From: Macrophomina tecta | Lineage: Eukaryota > Ascomycota > Dothideomycetes > Botryosphaeriales > Botryosphaeriaceae | Direction: 5' to 3' | DNA: 64,000 nucleotides | NCBI GenBank assembly: GCA_024180945.1 | Contig: JAKSGN010000043.1 | Coordinates: forward strand, 2,232,001-2,296,000 | In this document: in pieces, positions 42,539-54,423 of the stretch | Numbering within the stretch: position 1 is the stretch's first letter | Layout of the letters: each line of letters opens with the position of its first letter | Notes under the pieces: model-generated | What the model was told of the DNA's origin: nothing | Databases searched by the model: none | What the model saw: the letters and a program-made list of their open reading frames with translations, nothing else | Position numbers and translations under genes: made by a program

Positions 42539-45536
42539 ACGTCTTTCAGGGGATGATGGCGATGACGATGGGGATGCACGTTGCATACTGCTGATTGGGA
42601 AATCGGGCCTCGTGTGTCCATCCTTGGTCTTTGCTTTGAGATGAGAACAGGGGATGCAGTCATCGTGGTGGAATGGACACCCTCGGTGGTTTAGAGCGAT
42701 GGAAATGTACCTGTACGAGAAAATAACCGCATAGAGAGCCAGCGAACATCTTCGTGGTATTTGCTCATAGAAGGGATTCCTTTTTTCCAATTTCAAGCCG
42801 CCGCCTGTACTTCAATTAGACATGTATATCAATGCCTCGGAACATGAGCACTGGATTGCCACACGACATCGCCAGCTCCAATGCTCCCACCACGCGCAAT
42901 GGCCTAGGCCATCCATCCCTTACCCATCTCTCCGAATCGAGAGAGCTTGAGCTCAGATCCCGCAGCTCTAGGAAGCTTTCCCCGTATTCTTCGAACCCTC
43001 CTCCCCCGCAAAACCGGCTCTTCTCCGCAGTAATGCCCATGAAGGGAGAACGTGCGAGCTGCTTTGCCTCCGAAGGGGACCGAGCCCACGATTGAGACCA
43101 ACAGCCATGCCCCTAATCGCCATCACTTCCGCCCATCCGCCGATCCGCTTGCCCTAGCGAGCCATCCTCTGCCACTCCCCAAGCACGCAAGAGTGTAACT
43201 CCACCGATTCGTGCAGCACAAGCGCTACTGGTGATACAAAACATACCAACGGGGCTGATCAGACACAAAAGCACACCTCCAGATGCGAAGTACCGGAGTG
43301 TCCTCATGAACCAAACCGTCCGCAGCCCAGGACTGACTGCCATTGTCGCCCAATCTTCTTGATATCTTCCACGAACCAGACCAGTCCCTCGAGGCCTAGT
43401 CGTCATCAGTTGGCCATTCGACGGCCGCAGTGCCGCCATCCTCTTCCATCCCGTCATCACTTTCTATCCATCAGTGTGCCAGCCCTCCTAACCCGTATCG
43501 GATCGAACACCGCTCCCTCCCTCGTCACTACGCCAATGCCCTAAAGCTAAACAGACTCTTTAGAGTTCCGCGGCACGTGGTCACCCGCTCATCGACAACA
43601 TGGGCGATGTCCGGTCGCGGCCAAGCGGTTGGCATGCTAGTGTGACTAAGTGGTACGTACCTACCCTGCTGACTTGCCGGCCCCAGCCACAGGCTGTTGC
43701 TGTGCGTTCCTACGCCCGTACGGCGTGCATAGCGGGCTTGCATAATTATCAGGTATTTTCGGGCTTGGTTGTGTCCCGTCCACACCACATCGCATGAAAT
43801 TCGGCAGCAGGTGCTCTCCAGGTCCGGTGGGATGCGATTGTTGTTCCCACTGCGGCGCGGTAGCTGGATTGCTTGGTGGGTGAGCTTGACTTGGCTACTG
43901 CTCGTCTCGTCTCGAGAGGAGCTCCGTCTCTCTCGTCTCGATAGACCTTTTTGACTTTGCTTTCACGGGACGGCTGGTTACGCTCTGGAGCTTCCGCGCC
44001 TGCGATACACTTCGAAGGCGCGAGCAGCAGACGCGCCCGCGCACTCGTGAGAGCAAGAGAGATGACGACCCCTCGGGATGGCGAAAGATAACGCTGTCGC
44101 CCTCGAGTGGCTCGGGAAATGACTCGCTGCGCGAGCGTGTTGTCGTCGTTGGGGTCATAAGTACGTAGATTGGATACGCACAATGAAGACCGACTCCCTC
44201 TCCCCCCTTCCCCCTCTCTTCTACTACATAAGGGCTCGGAGCCCCGTCGCTGCGCTCCTGCTTCGTCTTTCTTTGCCCCACCCCCCCCCCCCCACCCCCC
44301 CCCTTCCACATGGTCCTTCACTGTTGGCACAGATGCTCCGTATCCTCGGCAGGTGGAAGGGAAGGGGAGCGCCCTCCGCCCGCGCTTCGCCCGAGATCGA
44401 TCCGAGGCTCCGATCGGCGGTTTCTGCCCGCGGACAGCTGGCCCTCGGCCGGGCGGTCGGTTGCTGAAGAAATGTCGTCGCAAGAAAGCTCTCCCTTGCC
44501 TTCGGCAATCTTTCCTCGCCTCGCGTGCGCATGCATGCCATGCCCATGCCATGCAAGGTTGCGCGGCCGAACCGGCGGCTTGGGAAAGTTTATATGCTCA
44601 ACATCTGCATGTGTGCGCTGCAGGCAATTGTGCTCATCTGCCTCCCGCTCACTTCCTGCGGGTTTAGAGGCCGTGTTGGGGATGCCGTGCTGGGGGATGT
44701 CGTGATGAGGGACGGTTGGTGCGGGACGGTCGGGCTGGGGGAGAGGCTCGGGCATGCGTTGCGATATTGGGCGTGCGGTCGTTGTGGTGCAGAGGCGAGT
44801 TCAACTGGCTACGGGAAGCGGAAAAGAGTGTGTTAGAGGCTCTTCCTCGATTGTGTGATTTGTGTTGTCTGTTTCCACCTTGCGGGACAGTGCATGATCA
44901 GGATGTCCTGCTGTCTATGCCCGGTGGTGGGTTTCACGCAGGGTTGTTTCCGGCTTTCCCACCCGGGCGCTCGATGGATCAGGGCACTCATAGAGGGATC
45001 CGATTGCAGCAAAAGCCGCGCTACTAATGTTTGCACACTTTGCAAGCACAAACACGCCGCGTTTACTAGGCTCTGCTTGAGCCCCTATAAGGAGAAAGGC
45101 CCCTTTGAACTTCAAGAGCTGAGTCCGAGCTATCATTGGTGGATTGTCAGCCACATCTACGCCGTCTGCTACACGTGATCTGGGGGTATGGGATATCTCT
45201 GCAGAGCTCAAAGATGGCGAAGAAATCCGGACGACACTCCAGGTCGCCAGTGCTGCCGGATGAGCTGGCTGGAGGGGCGGTACGAATGTGAGGGCTACTC
45301 CAAACACGGGCATGTCTGGATACAGGAATTGACGCGTCACACGTGCATCAAATATCCCTCTGTAAAACACCATGAGCCTCATCACCATCCCTCAATATCC
45401 GGATTCGAAACAACAAATGTATCTCGTCAGCCCATCGCGCACGTGACTTCGCGCTCACACACGTGTCATCTCTCGCTGCGCAACTCGACATACCCAGAGT
45501 GAACATAGACCCACCAGCCGACACCAGACCTTCGCC
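42539..45536. other. 3.0-kb gene-poor spacer
   Basis: No gene is supported. Long frames on both strands around 43.7-44.7 kb are Arg/Pro/Gly-rich and overlap one another. It contains the C-rich tract at 44281-44303. The right end is the ALG3 promoter. Confidence 0.4.
44281..44303 (+). repeat. C-rich tract (C13-A-C9)
   Basis: Thirteen C, one A and nine C in a row; the minus strand is correspondingly G-rich and could form a G-quadruplex. Directly visible; function unknown. Confidence 0.75.
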
Positions 45537-47201
45537 ATGGATCTCGTCAAGCAGGGCGTCTCCGTAGCGACGAATCCAAAGTACGCGCGATGGCTGTGCC
45601 CATTACTTCTGGTCGCCGACGCTGCGCTGTGCGGCCTCATCATTTGGAAGGTCCCCTGTACGTCCGGCACATCCCAAAAAGTCAAAAGATGAAAGCATCA
45701 AACCAAACACCGCAAGCGGGAGATTGTTCTCCCCCTTCTCTCAGACGTATCATTGCAACAATGGCTGACGATACTCGCGCCCACCAGACACCGAGATTGA
45801 CTGGAAAGCCTACATGGAGCAGGTGGCGCAGTACCTCGCCGGCGAGCGCGACTACACCCGCATCAAGGGCGGCACGGGGCCGCTGGTCTACCCCGGCGCC
45901 CACGTCTACATCTACCGCGGGCTCTACAGCCTGACCGACGAGGGCCGCGACATCCGGCTGGCCCAGATCATCTTTGCCGGCCTGTACGTCGCCGTCCTGA
46001 CCATCGTGATGGCTTGCTACAGACTGGCCAAGGTGAGTGTGATGTGAATCTTGATGGACTTATTGCTGTCGCTCCTCGTCACCTTCTCCGCATCTCTCTC
46101 AATTATGAAAGATCTCCTTATATTGTGATCAATCTTTCAATGGGCCGTTGTCTTTCCCCGGCCATCATATCCTACCTTCCTCCGCACCTTCCCGCACAAG
46201 GCTGACAGGCATCACACGCGCAAAGGTCCCACCCTACGTCTTCCCCATGTTGGTCCTCTCCAAGCGGCTCCACAGCATCTTCGTACTGCGCTGCTTCAAC
46301 GACTGCTTCGCCGTGGGCGCCTTCTTCCTGGCGACCTACGCCTACCAGAAGCGCATGTGGACGCTCGGCTCCATCTGCTATTCGCTAGCCGTGGGCATCA
46401 AAATGAGCGCGCTCCTCGCCCTCCCAGCTGTCGGCCTCATCCTCCTGCAAGCCATCGGCAAAGAACGCGCAATCACTCAAGCCGGTATCATTGGCTATCT
46501 GCAGGTACATTATCCCTCCCGCGCTCCCCGCAGCCTTCTTTCCCACCCATCACCCGAACATCTCTGCTGACAGCCCGCCCACCGTACAGCTCCTCCTCGG
46601 CTTCCCCTTCCTCCAGACCAACGCCCGCGCCTACTTCTCCCGCGCCTTCGAGCTCACCCGCGTCTTCCTCTACAAATGGACCGTCAACTGGCGCTTCGTC
46701 CCTGAGCCCATCTTCCTCTCCAAACCCTTCTCCCTCACCCTCCTCTTCGCCCACCTGCTCCTCCTCGTCCTCTTCGCCTCCACGCGCTGGCTCAAGCCCG
46801 CCCAGCGGCCCCTGCTCGAGTGCGTGAAAATGGCCTTTGTCGAGCCCGCCGACCAGGTCCACGTCGCCCGCCGCATCAACCCGCGCTTCGTGTTGACGGC
46901 CATGCTGAGCAGCGTGGTCGTGGGCATGTTGTGCGCGCGGAGCCTGCATTACCAGTTCTACGCGTGGCTGGCGTGGGCGACGCCGTTTCTGGCGTGGCGG
47001 GCGGGCGTGCATCCGGTTGCGCAGTATGCGCTGTGGGTGGCGCAGGAGTGGGCGTGGAACGTGTTTCCCAGCACGCGGGCGAGTTCGGGCGTGGTGGTCG
47101 CCGCGTTGGCGCTGCAGGTCGGAGGCGTGTGGTGGGGGACGAGGAGGGATTTTGAGGGGAGGGCGGAGCAGCAGCAGCAGCAGCATGCGCATGTGGAGTA
47201 G
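45537..47201 (+). CDS. ALG3: Dol-P-Man alpha-1,3-mannosyltransferase ALG3
   Basis: Four exons, 45537-45657, 45788-46032, 46226-46504 and 46590-47201, total 1,257 nt and 418 residues. ALG3 transfers the first luminal mannose from dolichyl-phosphate-mannose to Man5GlcNAc2-PP-dolichol in the ER, on the N-glycosylation pathway. The polytopic protein shows family motifs: [15 protein letters not shown] near residue 40, [73 protein letters not shown] and WKWTVNW-like [13 protein letters not shown]. The C-terminal half has [18 protein letters not shown]. The tail ends with a short poly-Gln/His stretch of low complexity. All introns restore conserved sequence. It converges on the EIF1AD-like gene, with stops 116 bp apart. 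Confidence 0.95.
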
Positions 47202-47317
47202 TAGATGGATGGGCGCAGTGGGGTTGAGGGGCTAGGGTTGTGTGTAGGTCGTGGGTATGTAGGTTCGGGTCGTTTCTTCTTCGGGGGCGCTGGAGGATGG
47301 AATGGAGGGCTGGCTGT

Positions 47318-47808
47318 TCACTCGTCGTCGCCTTCGCTGTCGGACGGCGGCATCTTGCCGACGGTGGATTCTTCGTCGTCGCTGTCCTCGGGGTAGGCGG
47401 ACTGCTTCTTGAACTGCGGCGGCCTGTTATTGTTTGCATCAGCGATGCTCCTCTCCAGGCTCGCTGAACGGAAAAGCCTCACCAGTAGCTCATCTTCCGC
47501 CACGCCTTCTCGTCGCGCACCACGTTGACGATCTCCCCCGCCAGCTTGTTGTCGCGCTCGGCCAGCGCCCGCGTGTCCACCACCACGTACGTCCCGCGCT
47601 TGACCCAGATCGTGCTGCGGAACTTGGCGTTCAGTTCGGCCAGCACGGGTTTGCCCTTTTCGCCGTCCCTCTCCGGCAGCTCGACGGAATACAGGTTGTT
47701 GCCCTCGGCCTTGGAGACTTTGGCGATCGTGTGGCCCTCCGGGAGGGCGTCAGGCGGGGTGAGCGTTTCGGCCTCGACGGCGTGGAGGTGGCGCTTCGGG
47801 CGGCCCAT
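47318..47808 (-). CDS. EIF1AD-like S1/eIF1A-fold RNA-binding protein
   Basis: Two exons, 47808-47483 and 47423-47318, joined over a 59-nt intron, give 143 residues. The central part (EGHTIAKVSKAEGNNLYSVE, LAELNAKFRSTIWVKRGTYV, VVDTRALAERDNKLAGEIV) matches the eIF1A-type S1 OB-fold of EIF1AD, a nuclear RNA-binding relative of translation factor eIF1A. The N-terminus is short and basic (MGRPKRHLHAV). The C-terminus is acidic (YPEDSDDEESTVGK, DSEGDDE), as in animal EIF1AD. The splice completes the Trp codon in SYW|PPQFKKQ. Its precise job in fungi is unknown; a role in RNA metabolism is the family-level inference. Confidence 0.88.
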
Positions 47809-49468
47809 GGGTGGGTGAAAGCGAGAGAGGGTGGTCGTGTGGGGTTTGGTGGTTGAGAATGATGGGATGTGGTGTTTGTGGCGTAACTTTTTTTTCCCAC
47901 CCGCTCGTAATGCGTTCGTTCACATGAAGGGATCGGGCGCATGGGCGTTGCGCCCCGTGCGTGCCGTGTCGTGCCGTCCGTCATTCCTGCCGCCCCGCTC
48001 CAACACTCGCATCACGCATCAACAAGCACCTACAACAGACACAAGCAACAGGCGAGTCGCATGTCCACAAAACTAGCTCTGAGCGTTCGCATCTATTGCC
48101 CTTACCATCCGGAAATGGGACCGAAGATGGATATCCACCTCATTTCGCCATGCATGCACTTGAGCAGCTAATCACAGTCACACCGGGTCCCTCCTGTTAA
48201 CCGACACAACCGCTTGTAAAGAGAGAATCCTTATGTCTGCCTCTTGAGGGATAGTTGTGTTTCATACCCGTCTGCTCTACTCTTCGGTCAGAGCCTTGAC
48301 ATACTCCTCTGGCGACCGAATCGCTGTCTGGACGCTTCAAAAATTCGGCTAAAGCGAGGTGTTGCAAGAAATAAATGCTAAGGCAACCAGCCAGCTAATC
48401 TTTCGAGGAAGAGCTCTCCAGTCCACAGCAGACTTCTGCCTGTTCGCTTTCCGAGGCAATTGGACGATTCCTTGTCGCCTCCTGTATGTTCCGGCGCTCT
48501 GCCGATGGCTTCTGCAATAGACATCAGGCCAAGTGAGACTGTAGGTGAGGGAATACATCCTGAAGGCTAGTGGTCCTACCGTTTTGGCAGTGAGACTCTG
48601 AAGTCCTTTCTGTCGGTGTTGCAGTCATTTTGAGTCAATCAGGTTCTGGTTTATGACGGCTAGTAAACAAAGAAATCCGGCATCAGAGACCACGGTGCCT
48701 TCGTATCAGCGGAGCTCTTTGTAATATGCTTGATTTTCTTTTCTTTTTTTTTTTTTTGTTCACCTGTCAAACGCCCTTCGATGTCTCGCAGGGGAGACGT
48801 CACTTTCGGCCAGATCATCTCGGCTCCCGGGCCATATCGCGCCGCAGCTTACCGTTGAGAGCACTGCCGAATGCGGAAATGCTTCCCACTCGCGCTATAC
48901 TTGCCGGGTGCTGACTTCATCTGACAACTCGTTCCGCCCTGAGCTTGCAACAAGACACATCGCTGACTCTGGGCTTTCCACTCGATACTGGTGATGGAGT
49001 CTATTGGCCATCTCCTTCTAACTTGGAACAACTCCCGACCATATACTTCGACACCACGTGCGCCTCACCACCTCTGCTTTGGTAGCACAAACATGCGCCA
49101 TGCCATGCGTGGACCAGACTGCTGCAGAGCAGTCGACTCTGCAGCTTTTGTAATCAGGCGAAGTGTGAATCATCGACATGTGCTGCAAGCGCGGGGTCCC
49201 ACTTGGGAATTTATAAGCCCTTCCCTACCCCGCGCCCCTAGATTGGGTCCCTCTCCAGAGCTTCTCGCCGCGTTGAAGCTTTTCAGCGCTCTAAGATATC
49301 TCTTTATATACAGATGGCAAATATCCCTTCCGCCAATCTTCCCGCCTGATCATCGCCCTCTCGTCTCTCGCGTCGTAGCCTCGCTCATTGACACCCCATC
49401 ACTGGTCACAGCATTTGTTTGTATCAAGTATCTCCCAGAGTACCGGGCGTCAGCTCTATCAGCCAAAT
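47809..49468. other. 1.7-kb intergenic; promoters of EIF1AD-like and MFS genes
   Basis: No supported gene. Divergent spacing, so two promoters lie here. A T-rich run occurs at about 48742-48757. Confidence 0.4.
49313..49320 (+). promoter_or_regulatory. Possible TATA element of the MFS gene
   Basis: TTTATATA lies 149 bp upstream of the chosen ATG at 49469. Position and sequence fit a TATA box but no transcription start is known. Confidence 0.3.
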
Positions 49469-51072
49469 ATGGCGCACGCACTTGGCAACTTCTTCGACAT
49501 CCAAGACCCCAAACGCATCACCACCCCTCCTCTCACACGCAAAAAGTCCGTTTCAATCCGGACACCACCGTCCAACCAAGAACTCGACGACCTCATCTTC
49601 GGCGAGGCCCTCTCCGGACCACAAACACATCCCTCCACCCCCCAACATGCCGACCTACCACCATCCTTCCCCAGCGGTGCCCAAACGCCCGCAACCCCCG
49701 GCGAGCTCGAGGGCGCCGCACCTAACACCCCCAGTGCGCCCCTGATCCCGACCCTTTGGAACCCGCCCATGAACAAATACCGCGTCCTTTGCGCCTGCCT
49801 CGTATACTTCGGCAACGGGCTCTCCGACGCCGCCCCGGGTGCACTCATCCCCTACATGGAGACCTGGTACCGCATCGGCTACGCCACCGTGTCCCTCATC
49901 TTCGTCACCAACGCCTGCGGCTTCATCGGGGCGGCCTTCCTGACGGACGCCATCCTCACCCGCCTCGGTCGCGCGCGCACGCTCGTGCTCTCCGAGCTCA
50001 TCATGATCGCGGGCTACATCGTCATCGTCAACACGCCGCCCTTTGGCGGCGTGGTGGCAGCCTTCTTCCTGCTCGGCTTCGGCTGCGCCATCAACCTCGC
50101 GCTCAACAACGTCTTCTGCTCCAACCTCGACCGCTCCACCGTCATCCTCGGCCTGGCGCACGGCAGCTATGGCGTCGGCGGCACGGTGGGGCCAATTGCC
50201 GCGACGGCGCTGGCCAGCTCGGGCGCGCTGTGGAGTCGCTTTTACTTCGTCACGCTGGGCATCCGGGCCGCGTGCGTCGTGTTCAACGCGTGGGCGTTCT
50301 GGAAGTACGAGAAAGAGAACGGCCGCGCCGAGGGGACAGACGCCAACCTGCTCGCCGAACTGGAGCGGACGGCGAGCAGGCAGATGGCGGCGGGAGCGGA
50401 CGAGCAGCAGCACTCGAAGAAGCAGCTCCTCGCGCAAGCGCTGCGCAACCGCGTGACGCTCATCGGCGCCGCCTTCATCTTCATGTACCAAGGCGCCGAG
50501 GTCGCCATCGCCGGCTGGGTCATTTCCTTCCTGATCAACTACCGCGGCGGCGCCCCCGCCCAAGTGGGCTACGTGACAGCAGGCTTCTTCGTAAGTATCA
50601 CTCCCGCTCCCCTCTTTCTTCCCCTCCCACCTTTCCACTAACGTGCCCATCCACTCAGGGCGGCATAACCCTCGGCCGCTTCGCCCTCACGCCGCTGTGC
50701 CACCGCTACGGCGAGCGCCGCGCCGTTGTCGCGCTCACGCTCGGCGCCCTCGTGCTCGACACGCTCGTCTGGCTCGTGCCCAACCTGCTCTCCAACACCA
50801 TCTTCGTCGCGCTGTGCGGCCTCTTCCTCGGCCCCGTCTACCCCTGCGCCCAGACAATCTTCTCGCGGAGCTTGCCCCGCCGCATCCAGACGACGAGCGT
50901 GGGGTTCATTGCGGGGGCCGGGTCGAGTGGTGGGGCGGTGATGCCATTCTTGACGGGCTTACTAGCGCAGGGAGCGGGCACTTGGGTCTTGCATCCGGTA
51001 TGTGTTGGGGCGTTTGTGGGGATGGTGGCATGTTGGGCGGTGTTGCCAAGGGTGGAGAAGAGGAGGGAATAA
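49469..51072 (+). CDS. Major facilitator superfamily transporter
   Basis: Two exons, 49469-50590 and 50659-51072, total 1,536 nt and 511 residues. The first roughly 95 residues are soluble and Pro/Thr-rich (TPPLTRKKSVS). About 12 hydrophobic helices follow, split six plus six by a charged loop near residues 275-325 (EKENGRAEG, ADEQQHSKKQ). The stretch LTDAILTRLGRARTLVL fits the MFS loop 2-3 signature, and RFALTPLCHRYGERRAVVAL the equivalent in the second half. The set NGLSDAAPGALIPYMETWY, NVFCSNL and LAHGSYGVGGTVGPIAATAL resembles the yeast Bsc6-type/fungal MFS_1 group. The substrate cannot be told from sequence. The ATG at 49469 is chosen as the last before conserved sequence; in-frame ATGs exist from 49388. 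Confidence 0.9.
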
Positions 51073-52560
51073 GTGAATGATTGAGGGAAGGGAGAAAGTG
51101 GGGGGGTGACAGGGAGGATGCCTAGGGACGGGGAGGGTGGATTCGTAGACGATTGAAGAAGATCCAGGCCCTGTAATATCTTGTGCTCCTTCGCCTCGCG
51201 AGGGCTTTTAAGTGGCTCAGAGGCACTTCCCGGGTTGGACAAGAGAGCATTCACTTCAAGCGTCTCTTTCCCGCCCGCAATGTCGCCTGTCGACTCACAG
51301 TACAGTTTGAATATGAAACAGGCATGCGGTCTTCCGAATATGGCAGAGTAAGATTGAATTACGGCTTCTTTTGTCTGCGTACGAAAAGCCAGAGGCGTTG
51401 CCCATTCGTCGGCCTGAGCAGCCAGATGAGGCTGCTGAACTGTTGGTGTATATTGGAGAGCTTGTGTCAACTGTAAAGTGCCATTTCCGGAAAAAGATGC
51501 GGCTTCCGTTACCCACTGAACCATCATGGCTCAATGACGCCAAGAGCGTAGAAGTGCATTCACAAGACGAAAATCCCTCAAGTCGACAACAGTCAACTCC
51601 TTTGACGTATATAAACTCGTCGTTCGAAGCGACCTTTCCGCCTAAGGGCCTTCGGACCTATGGCACGGGAGGGAGAGACGGGGGGCTCTCCAGGGAAGCG
51701 TACTTCCGCCCCCCACCACCTTTCTCGTTAGGAGCAAGGGGGAAAAGCTCTGGAAAGGATTTCTATATCGGCTGCACCAACCCCAACCTTTAGCAGTTCT
51801 AAGTTCTTGTGTTTTTGTTTCGTATATTCGCCAAGCCTTGACACCCGAGACAAGGGCCAGCACAGCTGCCCCCTCTATGGCCAAAAGGAGGAAACTCGCG
51901 AAAACCTTGGCTGTAGTTAGCTTAGGCGCGACTTCTTGGTCATCGCCGTTCTCCCAAACCGGCATGCCCCGTTTCCATTTTCAGTTTCTGAAGGTATGTG
52001 AAGCGGAGTCATGCTTTTTGACACTGCTGGCGCGAGCATAGGCAAACATCAATCGATTGCCCCCCCTACATAAACAGACATCTTGTGGATCACCACCTTC
52101 TACAACGGGCGGGAGCGGGAAAAGTTCTGAAAAGTGCTTTTATAGATGGAGCGTTATGCTCTCGAACGCGAGTTGCCCTCCCATGCCGAAACTTTTTTTT
52201 TTTCTTCTCCTCTCTCCAAACACGTGCTCATATTTTGCCTCTTTACTCTTTCTACTTCTTTGTTAAACTGCGGTATTCTTGGAAGCGAAGTGAACCTGGA
52301 TTGTGCCTGTCCATCAGTCGTCCCATCAGATGCCTCCACGATTACCTTTCCATACCCGCCCATCTCATAGAAAAGCTTCCGAACAAACCCACCGTTACCT
52401 GCGTAGCAGGTAAGTGCCCCTCTTGCGCTTTGCAAGTGAAGCCCATCTCCCGACCCCAGACAAAACTTGAAAGCACGCACGCGCACAATTATCCAAGCGT
52501 ATAACAATGTGTGAACATCGCATTCTCCCCCCCACCACAACCCAACACATCTCACCCTCA
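51073..52560. other. 1.5-kb convergent intergenic region
   Basis: 3' flanks of the MFS gene and the DUF1992 gene. No gene is called. A short minus-strand frame (51642-51965) encodes one hydrophobic segment and is listed among the findings. Confidence 0.4.
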
Positions 52561-54423
52561 CTACTTCGCAAACAAGTCCCTCCAAAACTCCTTAAACCCA
52601 TACTTCCGCCCCCTCTCATCCCACACCCTAACCTCCTGCTTCGTCCCAAATCTCTCCAACACGCCTCCCACTCTGTGCCCCTGGCTCGGCCCGACCTTCG
52701 CCTTCGGTTCCAGTGCCCGGTCTCTGATCTCCGCCGCCAGCAGCGGCGCGACGTCGGCGTAGGCGGACGCGAGCTCGCGGTCGAGGGCGAAGTACGGCTT
52801 CTTGGCCAGCTCGGGCGCCATGAGGTTGTAGGAGCGGGTGAGGGCGTTGAGGGAGCTGATGGACAGCTCGAGGAAGGAGCGTTCGGTGCGCTCCCACGTC
52901 GGGTCGCGGAAGGGCTGGGGTGCGGCTGGAACGGGCATTTGTTGACGTGGGAGAGGCGAGGATTGGGTGGCAGAGGTGGTGACTTCCGCAACGACTTCCT
53001 CGGATGCTGCCTGAGGCGAAGGACCTGTGGACTCGCCGTCCGTAGAGCCCACCGGCGCAGCCGTGACGGTGATCATCTCGTCGGAATGCTCCGCATTGTC
53101 TTTTGTCCCTGGAGCGGACGCCACCTTGAGCTCACCAGCGAGCGTGATCTGGCTGAGATGCCCGTCCTCATCCACCGCATTGATCTTCTCCTCCTTCCTT
53201 GCCTTCGGATTGGACAGTCTCTCCGCCTCCGCATACGCTTGCGCCCTCCTCATCTGCACCTCCAAGCTGCCCCCCTTACTAGCAATCATCCGCGCCGCAT
53301 GCCTCTTCCAATCCGCCCTCAACCTCGTCCGAAACCTCGTCGCCGCCGCGACCAGCTCTTGCTGCTTCTCGATCCACGGCGGCACGATCTCCTGCTTCTG
53401 AATAATCTTATTCATGAAGTACTCCGTGGTGTCCAAAAACGGATTGCTCGCATTATAGTCCCTCTCCAGCTCACCCCCCCTCTTGATATTCCTGAACTGG
53501 CCCCTCGCAATCGCATCCTCAATCCGCTCATTCGCCAAGCTCTCCAACGCCCTGACACTCATCGCCCCACCCCTCGCGCCCGGCCCGGCGAACCTCTCCT
53601 TCATCTCGCGCCTAAACCTCTCCCTCTCCTCGTCGCTCATGCCCCCCTCCTTCTGCGCCGCGTACAAACTCGCGCCCTCCCTCGCGCCCGCCAGCCTGAC
53701 CCCGCGATTCTCCCCCCTCGCGGCCGAGGCCCTCATCCCGGTATCCACCCTCGTGGGCGGCCGCACGCTCGGCCCCAGCGCCTTGCCCCTCGCCCGGCCC
53801 ACGCTGTCATCCAGCATCCGCAGCGCCGCATCCCCGACGCTCTCCTCCCCGCGCCACGCCGCCGCGCCCGCCACGTCCCTCGTCCCCTTGCCCGCGGACG
53901 CCGGCAGCTCCGCGACGGCGATCTCGCGCGCGAAGTCGCTCTTGAAGCTGGCGGCGGCGATGCGCTGCTCGAGCTTGCGCCTCAGCTCCTCCGAGAAGCC
54001 GGCGTCTTCGATGATGGCGGACGAGGCGCGCCCGGGGGACGCGAGGAGACCCTCTTCCGTGAGGGATTCGAGGCGGCGGGCCATGGCGCCCTGTTCGCTC
54101 TCGTCCGTTGCCTTGTTGAGTTCGCATTGTTGCGCTGGGTTGGCGGCGGCAGCGGCGGCGGTGGCGTTGCCAGTGCGGTGGTCAGGTTGCGGTTGCGGGG
54201 GTTCGCGGCGCGAGGCAGAGGAGGAGGCATTGGACCCTTCAGCGTGATCCTGCGCGGTGGCTGGGCTCGAGGATGCAGGTGGTGGTGGTTCGCGGCGGAG
54301 GCGTGGCGAAGCTGAGAGCCAGCGTCTGGCCGGAGGCGATTGCGGGAGAGTGGACGCGGCGGTGCGCGGGAGAGAGCGCTGAGCAGCTCTCAGGCAGCTG
54401 GGACAGACGTATGGCGCAGGCAT
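52561..54423 (-). CDS. DUF1992 (DnaJC28-like) protein, probably mitochondrial
   Basis: A single frame of 620 residues. The conserved core at about residues 290-360 contains LANERIEDAIARGQFRNIKR, GGELERDYNASNPFLDTTEY and NKIIQKQEIVPPWIEKQQEL, the DUF1992 domain found in DNAJC28. No J domain or HPD motif is present, so it is not a DnaJ co-chaperone by sequence. The N-terminus MPAPYVCPSCLRAAQRSLPR and an Arg/Ser/Ala-rich continuation look like a mitochondrial presequence. Much of residues 40-280 is Ala/Pro/Arg low complexity. A second conserved-looking block is the C-terminus (LELSISSLNALTRSYNLMAP, KYGFKEFWRDLFAK). A long plus-strand frame opposite it (52507-54315) is a shadow. Function of the family is not established. 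Confidence 0.9.
   Translation of the reverse strand: MPAPYVCPSCLRAAQRSLPRTAASTLPQSPPARRWLSASPRLRREPPPPASSSPATAQDHAEGSNASSSASRREPPQPQPDHRTGNATAAAAAANPAQQCELNKATDESEQGAMARRLESLTEEGLLASPGRASSAIIEDAGFSEELRRKLEQRIAAASFKSDFAREIAVAELPASAGKGTRDVAGAAAWRGEESVGDAALRMLDDSVGRARGKALGPSVRPPTRVDTGMRASAARGENRGVRLAGAREGASLYAAQKEGGMSDEERERFRREMKERFAGPGARGGAMSVRALESLANERIEDAIARGQFRNIKRGGELERDYNASNPFLDTTEYFMNKIIQKQEIVPPWIEKQQELVAAATRFRTRLRADWKRHAARMIASKGGSLEVQMRRAQAYAEAERLSNPKARKEEKINAVDEDGHLSQITLAGELKVASAPGTKDNAEHSDEMITVTAAPVGSTDGESTGPSPQAASEEVVAEVTTSATQSSPLPRQQMPVPAAPQPFRDPTWERTERSFLELSISSLNALTRSYNLMAPELAKKPYFALDRELASAYADVAPLLAAEIRDRALEPKAKVGPSQGHRVGGVLERFGTKQEVRVWDERGRKYGFKEFWRDLFAK

Noticed and set aside
43749..44552. 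267-codon minus-strand frame in the ATP9-ALG3 spacer
   Set aside because: Low-complexity Arg/Gly composition, passes through the C-rich tract, no family resemblance.
49655..50650. 331-codon minus-strand frame opposite the MFS gene
   Set aside because: Ala/Glu/Gly/Asp/Val-rich antisense shadow of a GC-rich membrane-protein gene.
52507..54315. 602-codon plus-strand frame opposite the DUF1992 gene
   Set aside because: Antisense shadow, Arg/Leu/Pro-rich without motifs; the minus strand carries the recognisable domain.
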